Shown here: piece by piece, positions 1-10,710 of the stretch | Numbering within the stretch: position 1 is the stretch's first letter | Layout of the letters: each line of letters begins with the position of its first letter | Source of the DNA: Vairimorpha apis BRL 01 | Lineage: Eukaryota > Microsporidia > Nosematidae | Assembly: GCA_000447185.1 (NCBI GenBank) | Contig: KE647269.1 | Span: 1-25,538, forward strand | Length of the DNA stretch: 25,538 nt | Reading direction: 5' to 3' | The notes under the pieces: model-generated | The model's input: only the letters and a program-made list of their open reading frames with translations | What the model was told of the DNA's origin: nothing | Database searches by the model: none | Translations under genes and position numbers: made by a program

Positions 1-119
1 ATAGAAAGTTAATATTAATCGAGTTTTTTACATTTTCTACGAATAGTTATACATATTAATAATTTACATAATTATGTATTTATTTAGATCTATTCACATG
101 ATCTTAAGGTTTTTTTCAT

Positions 120-1470
120 GATCTTAATTATTTAGTTTTGTTAACTAAGCTTGTTCTAAAACTTCTTGCACTTTTATAATGTAACTATCTGGTTTTCAGT
201 TATAAACGTTTATTTCTTTTTACAATTTTTGTCATAACGCTAGTCGTGTGTTTTGTTAATAGTTTGAACGATTAAATATACATGTTATAAATCTAATGTG
301 TTACCTAGTCTTGGTATACATTTCGGTATTAGATATGTCAATCTTATGCAAAATTTTGGTTTTGGATATAATTTTTAAAAATAAACTTTATAATTTTAGA
401 AGGAATAAATTATTTCACATTTTTTTAATCAAGTAATTATAAAAACTATCAATTTTAGCAAGTTTCCAAATTGGAAGACATTATAGAATATTTAAAAATT
501 TTGAATATATTGAGAAGTTTTTGTACTCATATGTATTGCAAAATATTTAATAAAATAAACATTAAGGTTCTATTATTCCAATTTTATCTTTTTTAATCTA
601 CATAACAGACCTAAAATATATTTTATCTACTTTACTAACATAATAAATAACTTCTTAAGCAATTCTAAATTTTCTAAAAAATTACATCTATAGATCTCAA
701 AGCTTTGGTTTTGTATTATATATTCTCTGTATCAGTCAGCAACATTTAGCTTCTTAAATCTGTATCTAATCTCACAATAAGATTGATAACACTTAAAAGT
801 ATATTGATGTTTATATACAAGCATATTTACCTCTTCTATATAATATTTAGTTTCGTATTTTTCTTCATTTTTAAGTTTTAGAAAAACTAAAATCTTAAAA
901 AAATTTTACTTTCAATGCTTATTGTTCATTTTTCTGTTAAACATTTTTCCTGGTGGTCTCTTAAAATAATTTTTTTCATATTATATGAGAAGTTTTAAAT
1001 ATTTAAAGATATATAGTTATTGATGCATCATCTACAAGCTCGATCGTGTCATCAAGCTTTAAAAATCAACTTTCATCATTCTATTTTACGAGTTTTTTCT
1101 ACTTTTTCTACTCTTTTTTTATTTATAGTTCAAATTTTCTCTTTAAATAACTTATTTGTTTTAAATAATGTTCACCAACAAATGAATTAAACACCTTTTC
1201 TATTATTTCAATTTTTTATCATGTACACATGCTTAATTTATACCTTTGAGAAGATATTGCCACCATAATTAAAATAAGACATTATTTAATCTTCTAATAA
1301 ATATTTTCACTTCAATATATGTAAAAAATCTCATTCATAAGAGATCCTTGGCTTTTTTACAACCTTTTATTGTCATTCTTATAAATATAACTGGAGCAAT
1401 TATAAAACCTTGTAATTTCATTTTCTTCACTAACTCAGTAAACGTCAGAATTAAATTAAAAGATAAAAAT
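120..1470 (-). pseudogene. Decayed coding-like region, unidentified (possible transposase relic)
   Basis: This stretch is visibly richer in G and C than the AT desert beyond it, and its minus strand reads as protein-like sequence broken by many stops. The clearest piece lies at about 890-575, where about 50 codons run open and then continue through a TGA in the context VAD-stop-YREYI. A second piece at about 400-130 includes ISKTKILHKIDISNTEMY and PDSYIIKVQEVLEQA. A third at about 1460-1290 has a KKMKLQ followed by GCKKAKDLL. That last pattern loosely recalls the zinc-ribbon start of ISXO2-type transposases found in microsporidia, but spacing to the other pieces does not fit, so I do not assign a family. 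Several stops are TGA where Trp would fit, consistent with G-to-A decay. Confidence 0.4.
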
Positions 1471-1737
1471 GTATGATATGTGACCAATAAATTTTTTATT
1501 AATTAATAATATAACTGTTCTTTGTTAAAATTACATTAACTTTAATGAATTAATTTTTTTTATTCTATTTACTTTTTTAATTCAATATTAGATGATAATA
1601 AGTTAAAAATTAAAAATTTCCATTATGCATTTAAAATTATTAAATAAAATTCTTTGAATATAAATATTTAAATTTTTATAATCTTTTAATATTTTTAAAA
1701 ACTTTTTTTTACATGTTGTTTATAGAAAAAAATATTT

Positions 1738-2844
1738 TTATTCATTATTATGTTTTCTTATATTAATGTAATCACTTTCATACATTTCACCATTTGACTC
1801 AAATTTAATTTTAACTTCTTCGTTATTATTATTCAAACAATGATTTCTATTTATTACAATATAAACATCTTCTTCACAAAAAAATGTATTAATTATTAAA
1901 ACGTCTTTAGAATTAGAATCACAAAGACAGATCATTGGCTTATTATACACATTATAATTAAATCTTTCTGGCTTAAATTTAAATTTTAGTAGTATCACAA
2001 ATTCACAATAAATATTTTCTGAACATTCTATAAAATTATAAATTTGAAAAATGTATTGATTACGATTTATTAAAAATCCTATTATATTAGAAATATCAGT
2101 AAACAAACAACTTACAAAAAAATCAATAGATTCTGGTGTTATTTCAATTCCTTTTTTAAAATAATATCTATTTATTACTACGTTCTCATCATAATTTTCT
2201 GTAAAAATTTTAAGTGCATCAAATAATTTAATAAATTCAATATTATCAAAATTTTCAACTAAATTTAATATAACTTGGAATATATCATAAAAATTTTTTA
2301 ATTCACTATTAAAATATAAAAAAGGAAACTTTTTAAACTTAAATTTTAAAAAATCATAATTCTTGCTTAATATATATTGTAAAATATCAACTGTATAAGA
2401 TTTGTTATAATTCAATTGAGTTTTTAATTGTTTGTTCCATATAGTTTCACTATAATTTTTATTGTTATATGATTTTATAATAATTAAATTATCATCGTAA
2501 TTATTTATAGAAAAACGAGGAAATATTTCTTGAAGATTACAATTATTGTTTAATAAATAATTGTAATTTAGAAGTGATGGTTTATTATCTGATTCAAATA
2601 TACAAAATCGCTCCTCTATTATTTTATCATTAGTTTTTGTATTATATAAGAAAAAAAATTCAGATGAATTATAATTTCTATGTATATAATTTTGTAAATT
2701 ATATGTATCAAATTTGAATATTTTTTTTAAAAAATTTTGTGATAGTATGTTTGATGTTTCATATCGAAAAAGAATGTGATTTTTTGATTGAACTTCTAAT
2801 TTGTGTATTGTTAATGTTAATATTGAAAGTATAAATAGTATCAT
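1738..2844 (-). CDS. Hypothetical protein with N-terminal signal sequence (368 aa)
   Basis: This is an intact frame of 368 codons in very AT-rich DNA where random frames close quickly, so it is surely a gene. I do not recognise the family. The N-terminus (residues 1-14, MILFILSILTLTIH) is a short hydrophobic signal-like segment, and no other strong membrane segment is evident, so the product is probably secreted or enters the ER. The body is rich in Asn, Phe, Tyr and Ile and shows no clear repeats. The start has only CC directly before the ATG, a weaker form of the CCC signal seen at other genes here. The stop codon overlaps an AATAAA hexamer. It stands alone, with decayed sequence downstream and an AT desert upstream. 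A lineage-specific secreted protein is the best guess. Confidence 0.85.
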   Translation of the reverse strand: MILFILSILTLTIHKLEVQSKNHILFRYETSNILSQNFLKKIFKFDTYNLQNYIHRNYNSSEFFFLYNTKTNDKIIEERFCIFESDNKPSLLNYNYLLNNNCNLQEIFPRFSINNYDDNLIIIKSYNNKNYSETIWNKQLKTQLNYNKSYTVDILQYILSKNYDFLKFKFKKFPFLYFNSELKNFYDIFQVILNLVENFDNIEFIKLFDALKIFTENYDENVVINRYYFKKGIEITPESIDFFVSCLFTDISNIIGFLINRNQYIFQIYNFIECSENIYCEFVILLKFKFKPERFNYNVYNKPMICLCDSNSKDVLIINTFFCEEDVYIVINRNHCLNNNNEEVKIKFESNGEMYESDYINIRKHNNE

Positions 2845-2849
2845 GGTTA

Positions 2850-5692
2850 TATAATTTTGAGTTTTGATTTTTTATTTATAGTTATGATTTAAATTTTAGT
2901 GATTAATTAAATTGTTTATTTTGTAAAAGAGCATATTATAATATTATTTCTAAATGCATAATTTATTAAAAAACCTAAATTTAGTTATTTTTTAAAAATA
3001 TAAGTGTAAAAATTATATAAAATTGAATATATATGCTTTATAAAAATTATTTAAATTAAATTATTATGATTTTAAAAATTTAATATATATTTGATATTAA
3101 AATAAAAGATTTATTTTAACATGTAAATGTTTGAAATGTTTTTTTAGATATTATTATATTATATGTATATTTTAAACCTGTAAAATTAAATTCTAAAAAA
3201 TATAGCAACATTTATTTATAATAGTTTAATATAATTGAAAAATATTTTTTATCATAGAATTATCATCGTTATATTTAACACAAATATTTAATAATTTTCT
3301 GGTAAACATAATTATTCTTGTTAAAGTAATGTATTAAAACATATTATTGAAAGTATGTGTTTAAAAATAAATTAATTTTAAATTTTATTAATTTACTTAT
3401 TTTAAGTATAAAGTAACTTTTACCAATTTTGAAAATTTAAATTTAATTTTATAAATATATTATTCATATTTTAATATAAAAATAACGATTTTTTTATGAT
3501 TCATCATAAATAAAATTTCTTTTTAATTTTGATAATTTAGATAATATTTGAAATTATTCTTTTATTTGTAAAATGACATGTTTTTAATTTACATAATATA
3601 TACAGAAATTTTTTTACTTTTTATTAATTTAAAAAATTTTAATATTTTTTTATGTAAAAAGTAAAGAAATATTAGCAATTAACAGATACTTTATATTTAA
3701 ATTGTTTTTTATATTTTTTTAAGTACCTATACATACTTTTTAAAATTTGTAAAAAAATAATGTAAAAGTGTGGATAAATTAACAAAAAATGTACAAATTT
3801 TATATATATTAAAAATATATATAAATTCTTTTTTTGTTCATTTACATTAAATCTTAAAGATTAAAAAATTTTAAATTAAAATTTTTGTATGCTACTTTTT
3901 CAATATAAATATTAAAATATAAAAAACAATCAAAAGTCAAACTATTTTTCATCAAAATTTAAATTATTTTATATTATATTCAAATTTTGACTTTTTTAGT
4001 TAAATTATAAAATCAAAAAATATAAATGTAAACATAAAAATAATTTTGAATTTAAAATTTATTAATTTCAAAATTTTATAAAATTTAAATGTAAAATTAA
4101 TAATGTAATTTTATATATTGAAGATAAATGTAACATATCTATAAATTTTGGTCTACTATAAATCAATACAGTTTTAAATTAGAAATTGCATTTTTTTGGT
4201 TTAAAAAATTCCATAAATTAATTTTGATTTTAAAGAATTGGCAAATATTTATATTGAATAATTTATGATATTTTCTATGAAATATTTTACCTGTTTTTTA
4301 TAAATAAAAAGTTTAACATATTTAAATATACTCAAATATTAATATGTTACATGAAATTCTTTAACCTAAGCAATATTAAATGTAAAATATTTGTTATACA
4401 AATAATTCTTAATAAGTTTAGATTTGTATTTTTATTCAATTAATATATTTTTAAATTTACAGTAAAAATGTTTATTTTAAAATTTTTGCATTAAAATATA
4501 AAAAATTTTAAAATAATTTTAAATTTAATATAATTCTTATACTTAAAAAAATAAATTGAATAAAAAACTTTAGTGGTTATTTTGTTTTGAATATTTTCAA
4601 CATTATAATGTGACTTTTTATAAAATTTATACTTTAATTCTAAAAAAAATAATCTAGACTATTAATTAATATTATAATATTTGTATATTTGATTTTTTTA
4701 AAAAAATTTAAATATTACGATTAATAAAATATTTTTACATTTAAAAAAATTAATTTATGAATGATAAGTAGTTTTTTTTGTATGTTTCTATCAAACAAAG
4801 GATTTAAGATATTTAAATAAAATTGTTATATACTTATTAATAATCTGTAAAGACTACTTTTAATTTTACATTGTAATTGAAATTAAAAAATGTACAGAAT
4901 AAAATTGATACATTAAAAAAATAATAAATTATTTCAAAAAAAAATATTTTAAATGTGTTATGATATAGAATATAAAAAATATATTATATTGTTATAAGTT
5001 TTAAAATTCTATAACTATTTATTTCACTTAAATTTTTGTTTAATCATTAATTAAAATATTGTTAAATAAAAAAAATATTATCATTTGTAATAAATTATTG
5101 ATTTTATAATTAAGATATAATTTTTTTACATTAGAAATTTGTTCAAAGAAACTTTTTTTATAGATTAAATGGACATCCATCAAAATTATTAAATTTTTTT
5201 ATAGCAAGCTTTTTGTAAAAAATACATTTTTATAATTTATTGTAATTTACAATAAAAATAAAGAAATTTTTTGCAGATTTAAATTATTTATTATTAACAT
5301 ATAATTCAAAAATTTACATTTAGTTTATCAACATTTTTATTATTTAAAACAAACTTTTAACTATTTTTTATATTATCATTATGAAATTGTTCTGAATTAC
5401 AATACGATATCAATTTTAACAATAATATTCTATTAAAAAATTTAATAAAACATATACAAAATTAACAAAAATTGTTAAGTATTAAAAATATATGATAATT
5501 ATGTTAAGATTTGCAATAATTTTTTTATAATACAATTTAATTATTTAATGATTTGTATAATTATATAAAAAAAAATTTCTTTAACGTTAAATGTATTGTT
5601 TAATAAAATTTAAATGTATACGTAAATAATAAAATAATTTATATGTATTTTTTTTATTATCTTATTTGTTTATGCTAGTTTTAACACAAAGA
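2850..5692. other. AT desert, no gene seen
   Basis: About 2.8 kb of almost pure A+T with stop codons dense in all six frames. I see no gene, RNA gene, tandem array or long inverted repeat. It contains only short A and T runs and simple AT words. Confidence 0.75.
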
Positions 5693-6058
5693 TTAAAGTA
5701 ATTTACTATCTGCCTTCTTGGTTTCTTCTATTTTACCTTTTCTTTTAACTTCTTTAAAATTTACAAGTGCTTTCTTAAAAGTAATATATTAAATGAATGA
5801 TTAATTTGTTTGAAATATTTGCTGAATTAATCGTCTAATATTATCACATATGGTATTATCTTTTTTTAACTTGTATTTACAAAACAATTTATTTACAAGT
5901 TTATCAATTTTTTTAAATTTTTCAAAATAAACTTGTTAAAAGTTTTTAAGTGATAAAACTCTTATTTCTACAAAAAATATTTATTCTAGATTTTTTATTA
6001 AGATACATATTTGGTTTGTATATCTTATTTTAACGTTAATTTCAAAAATCGAATCATC
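5693..6058 (-). pseudogene. Small gene relic, unidentified
   Basis: The minus strand reads as about 120 codons of plausible protein interrupted by only four in-frame stops (all TAA) before its final TAA. Coding-like blocks include DDSIFEINVKIRYTNQ, KFKKIDKLVNKLFCKYKLKK, DNTICDNIRRLIQQIFQTN and a Lys/Glu-rich tail KEVKRKGKIEETKKADSK. The base composition is richer in G and C than the desert on either side, as expected of former coding DNA. I cannot name the family. Upstream, the sequence toward 6.1 kb keeps some coding flavour but no ATG with a CCC signal. It could instead be a fast-evolving gene with sequencing errors, but four stops in 120 codons argue for a dead gene. Confidence 0.4.
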
Positions 6059-6060
6059 CT

Positions 6061-6720
6061 ATTAAAAGTGTTATATTGAAAATTCATGTTTAATTAAGTT
6101 CTATAGAGTTTTTAACCTGTTATAACTAAATTATGTTTATTACACTAAAAAAATAAATTAATCTAAATATTGCATTGAGTATGTGCATGTAATCTTGCCT
6201 TCCATTTTATCGCATATTGTGAATATGTGTTTACGTTATATATATGTAATAAAAATAAATATAAATATCATAAAAAAATAATTAAATAATTTTAATTCAT
6301 TTTTCTTTTTCTTTTAAACAAATTTATTTTTCATATATCTATATTTCATATGATTTTTACTATTAAACAACATAATTTTGTGTTTTTTAATATAAATTGT
6401 TTGATTAATAAATAAATGAAATGAAAAAATTATTTCACTTAAATTTTGTTAAATTATTATTAAAGATTTTTAAAAAATTTTGATAATAATTTTTTTTAAA
6501 ACCTTATAATATTTTAAATAACTAAAAATTTAATTTAATTTTATCAAAATTATTTATTTAAACGTTTAAATATACAGTAATGATTTAAAAAGAGATCTTT
6601 TAAAAATTTGTGTAAGATTTTATTTTAATTACTTTTTATTTTTTTAATTAGTATTTTATTAAAAAAATGTTTTTTAGTATTTAATTTAAATGTAAATAAA
6701 TTATTAGAAAAATAAATTTT
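6061..6720. other. AT-rich intergenic, no gene seen
   Basis: Low-complexity AT sequence between the relic and the next gene. No convincing frame or RNA gene. The last bases form the leader of the gene starting at 6728. Confidence 0.6.
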
Positions 6721-6727
6721 ATAACCC

Positions 6728-8119
6728 ATGTTAATATTTTTGTGTTTCAATATCAAAAATTTTATTTCAGCTAATCCAAGTTTACTTAATGATGATAAAA
6801 ATAACAAAATAATAGATTTGACAAATCAAATAGATATTGATGAAAATTTACTCGCTCATAAGAAAACAGATAAAAATTTTAATACAAATAGTAACAAATT
6901 TTTAAAAAAGAAAATGTTATTAAATGATAATACATCAATTTTATATATTGATAAACATATCCCATTAAAAAAAAGAAGACATTTAAAAGAATATGATATG
7001 GATGATAAGGATAATGATACTGATGAAGAAATTTTAAATGTTTATAATTTTAATAATTCAAGAAGTATAAACAAAAATGAAGGAATAATTAAAGATAAAA
7101 AAACCTTACATAATTTCGTAATTGATAAACCTAAACAAATTATTATAAAAAAAGAATTTTTAAATAACAATATTAAAAAATTGGAAGATTGTGAAGAAAA
7201 TATATCTAGAATAAAAAACGATGTAATTATTGAAGAAAGCAGTTTGGAATTGAACAAAAAAATATCTAAAACAACAATACTTGAAAATATTGATAAGATT
7301 AGCACTTCAAAGGACTTTTTAGAATTATTTAATATTTTGGAAAAAGATTTTCTAAATATTTTAAAAATTGCCTTAACTTATATTTTTTTAGAAAACAAAT
7401 ATCTAGAAGGTATTATATCTAAAATAGAAAATCAAAAAAACTATTCTCAAAAAATATATAATTTGATGAATATTGCACAAATTTTATTAAATATAGATTT
7501 TGAATTTACAAAATTACTAAAATTTGAAAAATCTTCGATTCTAAATAAAATTTTGTGTAATCCATCCACAAAAGATTTACATTTAAAAACTTTAAAAAAC
7601 ATGAACAAAGATAAAATATGCAAAATTACAGTAAAAATTATTAAAAAAGAATTAAAAGTTTATGATATTTTAAAATATACTATTTATCATATAGATACAT
7701 TGACCAGTAATTTTATAAAATCACTTTGTATTTTTGGATTTCAAAATCTATTTATTTATGATTTAAAAAATTCGATGCCAAGAATTTTAAATGTTCTTTG
7801 TTTATTGTATACATATATAAATGAAAAAGAGTCATGTAACATTAAATGGCAAAATATTTTTATTAGAATTTTTTCTATATCTTTCCTTAGTAATAAAGAA
7901 TATATTTTATTTAATAATTTAATCGAAAAAGTATTTGACGGAAATAAAGTTTTTGTGTCATTTCGTTTATATATTTTATTGAATTCGGATTCTCCTGATG
8001 ATGCATTAAATTGTTATGAAAATTTAAGAACTAAAGATGTTCTGCAATTTCAAATTATTAATGAGTTAATTGATTTAGTATATAAAACTAAGGTGAAAAT
8101 GTTCAACATTGATCTTTAA
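6728..8119 (+). CDS. Hypothetical protein with hydrophobic N-terminus (463 aa)
   Basis: This is an intact frame of 463 codons. The ATG follows directly on CCC at 6725-6727 (ATAACCCATG), the strongest start signal in the window, so I accept this start. The first 15 residues (MLIFLCFNIKNFISA) resemble a signal peptide with possible cleavage after ISA. Residues of about 16-165 are polar, Asn/Lys/Asp-rich and probably disordered, with a basic cluster PLKKRRHLKEY. From about residue 195 to the end the protein looks alpha-helical and folded, with several aromatic, leucine-rich helices (for example LFNILEKDFLNILKIALTYIF). I do not recognise a domain. The basic cluster would also suit a nuclear protein if the N-terminus is not a signal peptide. 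It is an isolated gene with AT desert upstream and relics downstream. Confidence 0.85.
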   Translation: MLIFLCFNIKNFISANPSLLNDDKNNKIIDLTNQIDIDENLLAHKKTDKNFNTNSNKFLKKKMLLNDNTSILYIDKHIPLKKRRHLKEYDMDDKDNDTDEEILNVYNFNNSRSINKNEGIIKDKKTLHNFVIDKPKQIIIKKEFLNNNIKKLEDCEENISRIKNDVIIEESSLELNKKISKTTILENIDKISTSKDFLELFNILEKDFLNILKIALTYIFLENKYLEGIISKIENQKNYSQKIYNLMNIAQILLNIDFEFTKLLKFEKSSILNKILCNPSTKDLHLKTLKNMNKDKICKITVKIIKKELKVYDILKYTIYHIDTLTSNFIKSLCIFGFQNLFIYDLKNSMPRILNVLCLLYTYINEKESCNIKWQNIFIRIFSISFLSNKEYILFNNLIEKVFDGNKVFVSFRLYILLNSDSPDDALNCYENLRTKDVLQFQIINELIDLVYKTKVKMFNIDL

Positions 8120-8362
8120 TTTAATTTATAGTTTGTTCAAAAATAATATATTAAAATTTTTAATTTTACACTGGCTAGTTTTATCAAACAAAAAAAGTAC
8201 TTTGTTAAATAAATATTTTTTTTAATAAAATACTACAAAATATATGTAAATCAAACATATTAAACATTTTAAGGACTTTTAAAAGATAATATATAAGATT
8301 TACACTTAAATTATTTTTTTTATTTATAACAATAAATTTTAGTAATATTTTTTAATGTTTTT

Positions 8363-8638
8363 TTATATAAATAAATCTTTTGCATTCGTATATCGTTAAA
8401 TAGATAACATTAAATGTTTTATCGGTTTATTATATATCACCATAATTGAACCATCGTCATAATTTTTGTATAGTTCTAGCTTTATAGTATTTGATTAATA
8501 AAATTAATGTATGTGGAAACTTTCATGTGTAACTGTGGTATTCTTACCACATTTTTTGTATTTTAATTTCTCTTTTAATTTATTTGTTACTTTATTTTTT
8601 AATCTGAATTCACATTTTCTAGAAACAATAAAATATAA
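8363..8638 (-). pseudogene. Gene or transposon relic, unidentified
   Basis: The minus strand keeps 92 codons in one frame with only three internal stops. The first half is open for about 45 codons and contains FIVSRKCEFRLKNKV and KYKKCGKNTTVTHESFHIH, with two Cys that could be a zinc-binding remnant. The second half contains LELYKNYDDGSIMVIYNKP. This is too conserved in character for random AT DNA but clearly broken. A transposase N-terminus is conceivable; I cannot confirm a family. It lies head to head with the small plus-strand frame at 8658. Confidence 0.35.
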
Positions 8639-9045
8639 AAGGGATGCCCCCTGACACATGATGACTCATAAATCATACAACAACAACTATAAGGGTACGG
8701 AGTGTTTTAAATCCAATCCCATTAAGCATAACGATTATAAAAATAAACATAAAATAAAAGTATTATGGAATATTATTTTAAGTTCGGCTCCCTACCACGG
8801 GATTCGACAGTAACATATCGTAAATAAATTCAATATTTATATTGATTTATTTATATTTCTTGTATTTTTTACCATAAGACACTATATTCATAAAAAATAT
8901 TGATCAATAAATTAAATAAAACATAAGTAATATGCTTTTCCTATTTAAAAATTTTTGTATTATCTACTCATTAAACGTAATACGAATATATATGAAAAAA
9001 ATTACAATTGATATGTAAACTTAGCAACATTTATACGAATGCAAA
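8379..9045. repeat. Possible inverted-repeat-bounded segment (14-bp arms)
   Basis: TTTGCATTCGTATA at 8379-8392 is the exact reverse complement of TATACGAATGCAAA at 9032-9045. The arms contain four G/C bases, so they are less likely to match by chance than ordinary AT words here. They enclose a 667-bp segment holding part of the minus-strand relic and the small frame at 8658. No target-site duplication is evident. This could be the ends of a small dead DNA element, or two fragments of one repeat in opposite orientation. Confidence 0.3.
8658..8813 (+). CDS. Small ORF with CCC start signal (51 aa), possibly a truncated element
   Basis: A 51-codon frame starts with tandem ATGs at 8658 and 8661. 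A run of five C (8647-8651) lies six bases upstream, matching the start signal of the real genes in the window. The product is Asn/Lys/His-rich (MMTHKSYNNNYKGTECF at the start, SSAPYHGIRQ at the end) and has no recognised domain. Its base composition is the most GC-rich in the area. The region may be the 5' part of a mobile element whose 3' remnant lies downstream at 9085, with the middle deleted, but I see no direct proof of that. It could also be a small lineage-specific gene or chance. Confidence 0.35.
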   Translation: MMTHKSYNNNYKGTECFKSNPIKHNDYKNKHKIKVLWNIILSSAPYHGIRQ

Positions 9046-9084
9046 GGTTTAACTAATTTAAAAAATGTTATGTGTAAATTAAAA

Positions 9085-9384
9085 CTAGGTTTAATACACG
9101 GGTGTAAAACAAAGATAATTCTATATGTGCTAACATGGGATGGTATAGTCACTAAATACTAAGCAAAATACAGAAAGTCGCTAGAAATCTCAGACCGAAT
9201 CGAAGCTTATATCCAATCAGTAACTCTTAAGAAAACTTTAGAGAGTGTGTCGATGGAGTACAGGAGAGGAGGCGACTTAATATTAGCGGAGAACGAGAGG
9301 AACGAAAACTTACATACTAAGTGAACTCGTTTGATAGCGAAGCGAAAAATAATAGAATAATCAAATAACCCTCAAATAAAAAGT
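9085..9384 (+). mobile_element. 3' end of R2/R4-like non-LTR retrotransposon, copy 1 (dead)
   Basis: This fragment is closely similar to the end of the longer copy at 20486-21447 (opposite strand). Both encode the same C-terminal tail of the polyprotein: LIHGCKT, then VLTWDGIVTKY, then EISDRIEAYIQSV. Copy 1 has a TAA where copy 2 has a His codon after TKY, and near its end a small indel converts the shared ending to an early TGA. It retains AAG where copy 2 has a TAG, so the two copies died independently. Homology runs past the coding end into a shared 3' untranslated tail with the word AACCCT. Only the last quarter of the endonuclease region is present, consistent with 5' truncation during target-primed reverse transcription or later deletion. 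Confidence 0.8.
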
Positions 9385-9385
9385 T

Positions 9386-10404
9386 TATGTGTAAATTAAA
9401 ATTTAAAAAAAATTAACATAAGCAAATATTGAATAATTACTTTATGTATGATTATTTTAAAAATAAAGATTATCAAATTAAAAATTGTTATATTTATGTT
9501 TAATGAGAATTTTTTGTAATTGTTATTTAATAAAAAAGTACTATTTTGATAAAAACATAATTATTTTACCAATATTATTTTTGTAAATATAATACAATTT
9601 TATATTATGTTATAAAATACTTTCTTTGATCATTTTTTATATATCAAAAGATAAATTAATATATTTTTATTGTTTTTATAGTTTTGATATTATAAGATTA
9701 ATGTCAATTTTTTTATGAATTATTAAACATCATAAATATTTAAAACATACAAATTTTTTCTAAAAAAAGAATATAAATCTTTGAAATTTTTATGTAAAAA
9801 TAAATTTTTGTTAAAAATTTTAAACAATTTTTTTTAATTAACTTTTCAATACACAAAACACATTAAATTATTATTATCTTAACAAAAACATGTGTTTTTT
9901 GATATTTAAAAAAAATTTATAAATTATTATTTAATAGAATGTACTGATATTAATAAAAAAAATTGCTTTAACAAAAAATTTAAAAATATTGAACTTTTAA
10001 ATTTTTTTAATTATAAATACAAAAATGATAAGTAAAAAAAATTATATACCATATTTAAAAATTAGAAATAATGTTTTTTTACCATCACGTATTTATAATT
10101 AATTTGCAATACAAAAAAAATTAAGAAATTTAGATATAAAAATTAAATATTGAGTTAAAATGAGCCAGCAAATTTTTTAAAATATTTCTTAAGTTTGAAT
10201 GATAATAATTTTAAAAATTTTAAACAGTACATTATCAATCAAATTCTTGCATTTAATTTAAGTATTTTAAATTAAATTTTTTATTAAAAAAATTTAGATT
10301 TTTTTCTATTTTAACTTATTGTTAATTTTTTTTATTATATTCCAGCAAAAAATAAATTTATTGAGTTATTATGTTGTAAAATCATTTTTATTAGTATTTT
10401 AACT
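9386..10404. other. AT-rich intergenic, no gene seen
   Basis: About 1 kb of nearly pure A+T with frequent stops in every frame. I see no gene, RNA or ordered repeat. Confidence 0.7.
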
Positions 10405-10710
10405 TTATGATATTATAGATTCAGTTTCATCTTCATATTCTTTACTTTTATTAGCTCATGCTTTTTTGTTTTGTTTAATTTGAGTTTTGCTTTCTCTATA
10501 TTTATATTTTTTACAGAAATATTCAACATTAACTTGTCCACATCTTTTTCCACCTCTTCCTTTCAATGCACATTCCACTCACATCCTTGTATTCGATTCA
10601 AATAAATAGACTTTTAAGTTTCTAGAATACAATAGACTGTATATACGCCAAAAATAAATTAAATTTCCAGCTCTTTTATATACTTTTTGCGATACTTGTT
10701 TCCACTCATC
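10405..10710 (-). pseudogene. 101-codon frame interrupted only by two TGA codons
   Basis: Reading the minus strand from 10710 gives 101 codons ending at TAA (10405-10407). The only internal stops are TGA at 10579-10581 and 10456-10458. The sequence looks like real protein: KQVSQKVYKRAGNLIYFWRI, then VECALKGRGGKRCGQVNV and EYFCKKYKYRESKTQIKQ, then an acidic tail ending SKEYEDETESII. Both TGA codons lie where a Trp would be natural. There is no ATG with a CCC signal at the 5' end, so the fragment has probably lost its beginning. The Gly/Cys-rich centre hints at a zinc-binding or nucleic-acid-binding fold, but I cannot name a family. Decayed transposon protein is the leading idea. Confidence 0.45.

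Noticed and set aside
1290..1470. Firm ISXO2-type transposase call for the left-end relic
   Set aside because: Only one short Cys/Lys stretch resembles it and the distance to the next coding-like block does not match that family.
6625..7305. Minus-strand frames of 60 and 87 codons
   Set aside because: They lie over or against the 463-residue gene, have no CCC signal, and the plus-strand gene explains the openness.
8641..8820. tRNA or other RNA gene in the GC-rich patch
   Set aside because: The GGGATTCGA and TTCGGCTCCC words suggested a T-arm, but no cloverleaf with acceptor, D and anticodon stems can be drawn on either strand.
10620..10627. Heat-shock element TTCTAGAA
   Set aside because: A single copy inside a decayed frame with no gene start nearby; treated as chance.
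10405..10710. TGA reassigned to Trp in this organism
   Set aside because: Intact genes such as Hsp90 encode Trp only with TGG and have no internal TGA, so TGA in relics is better explained by mutation.
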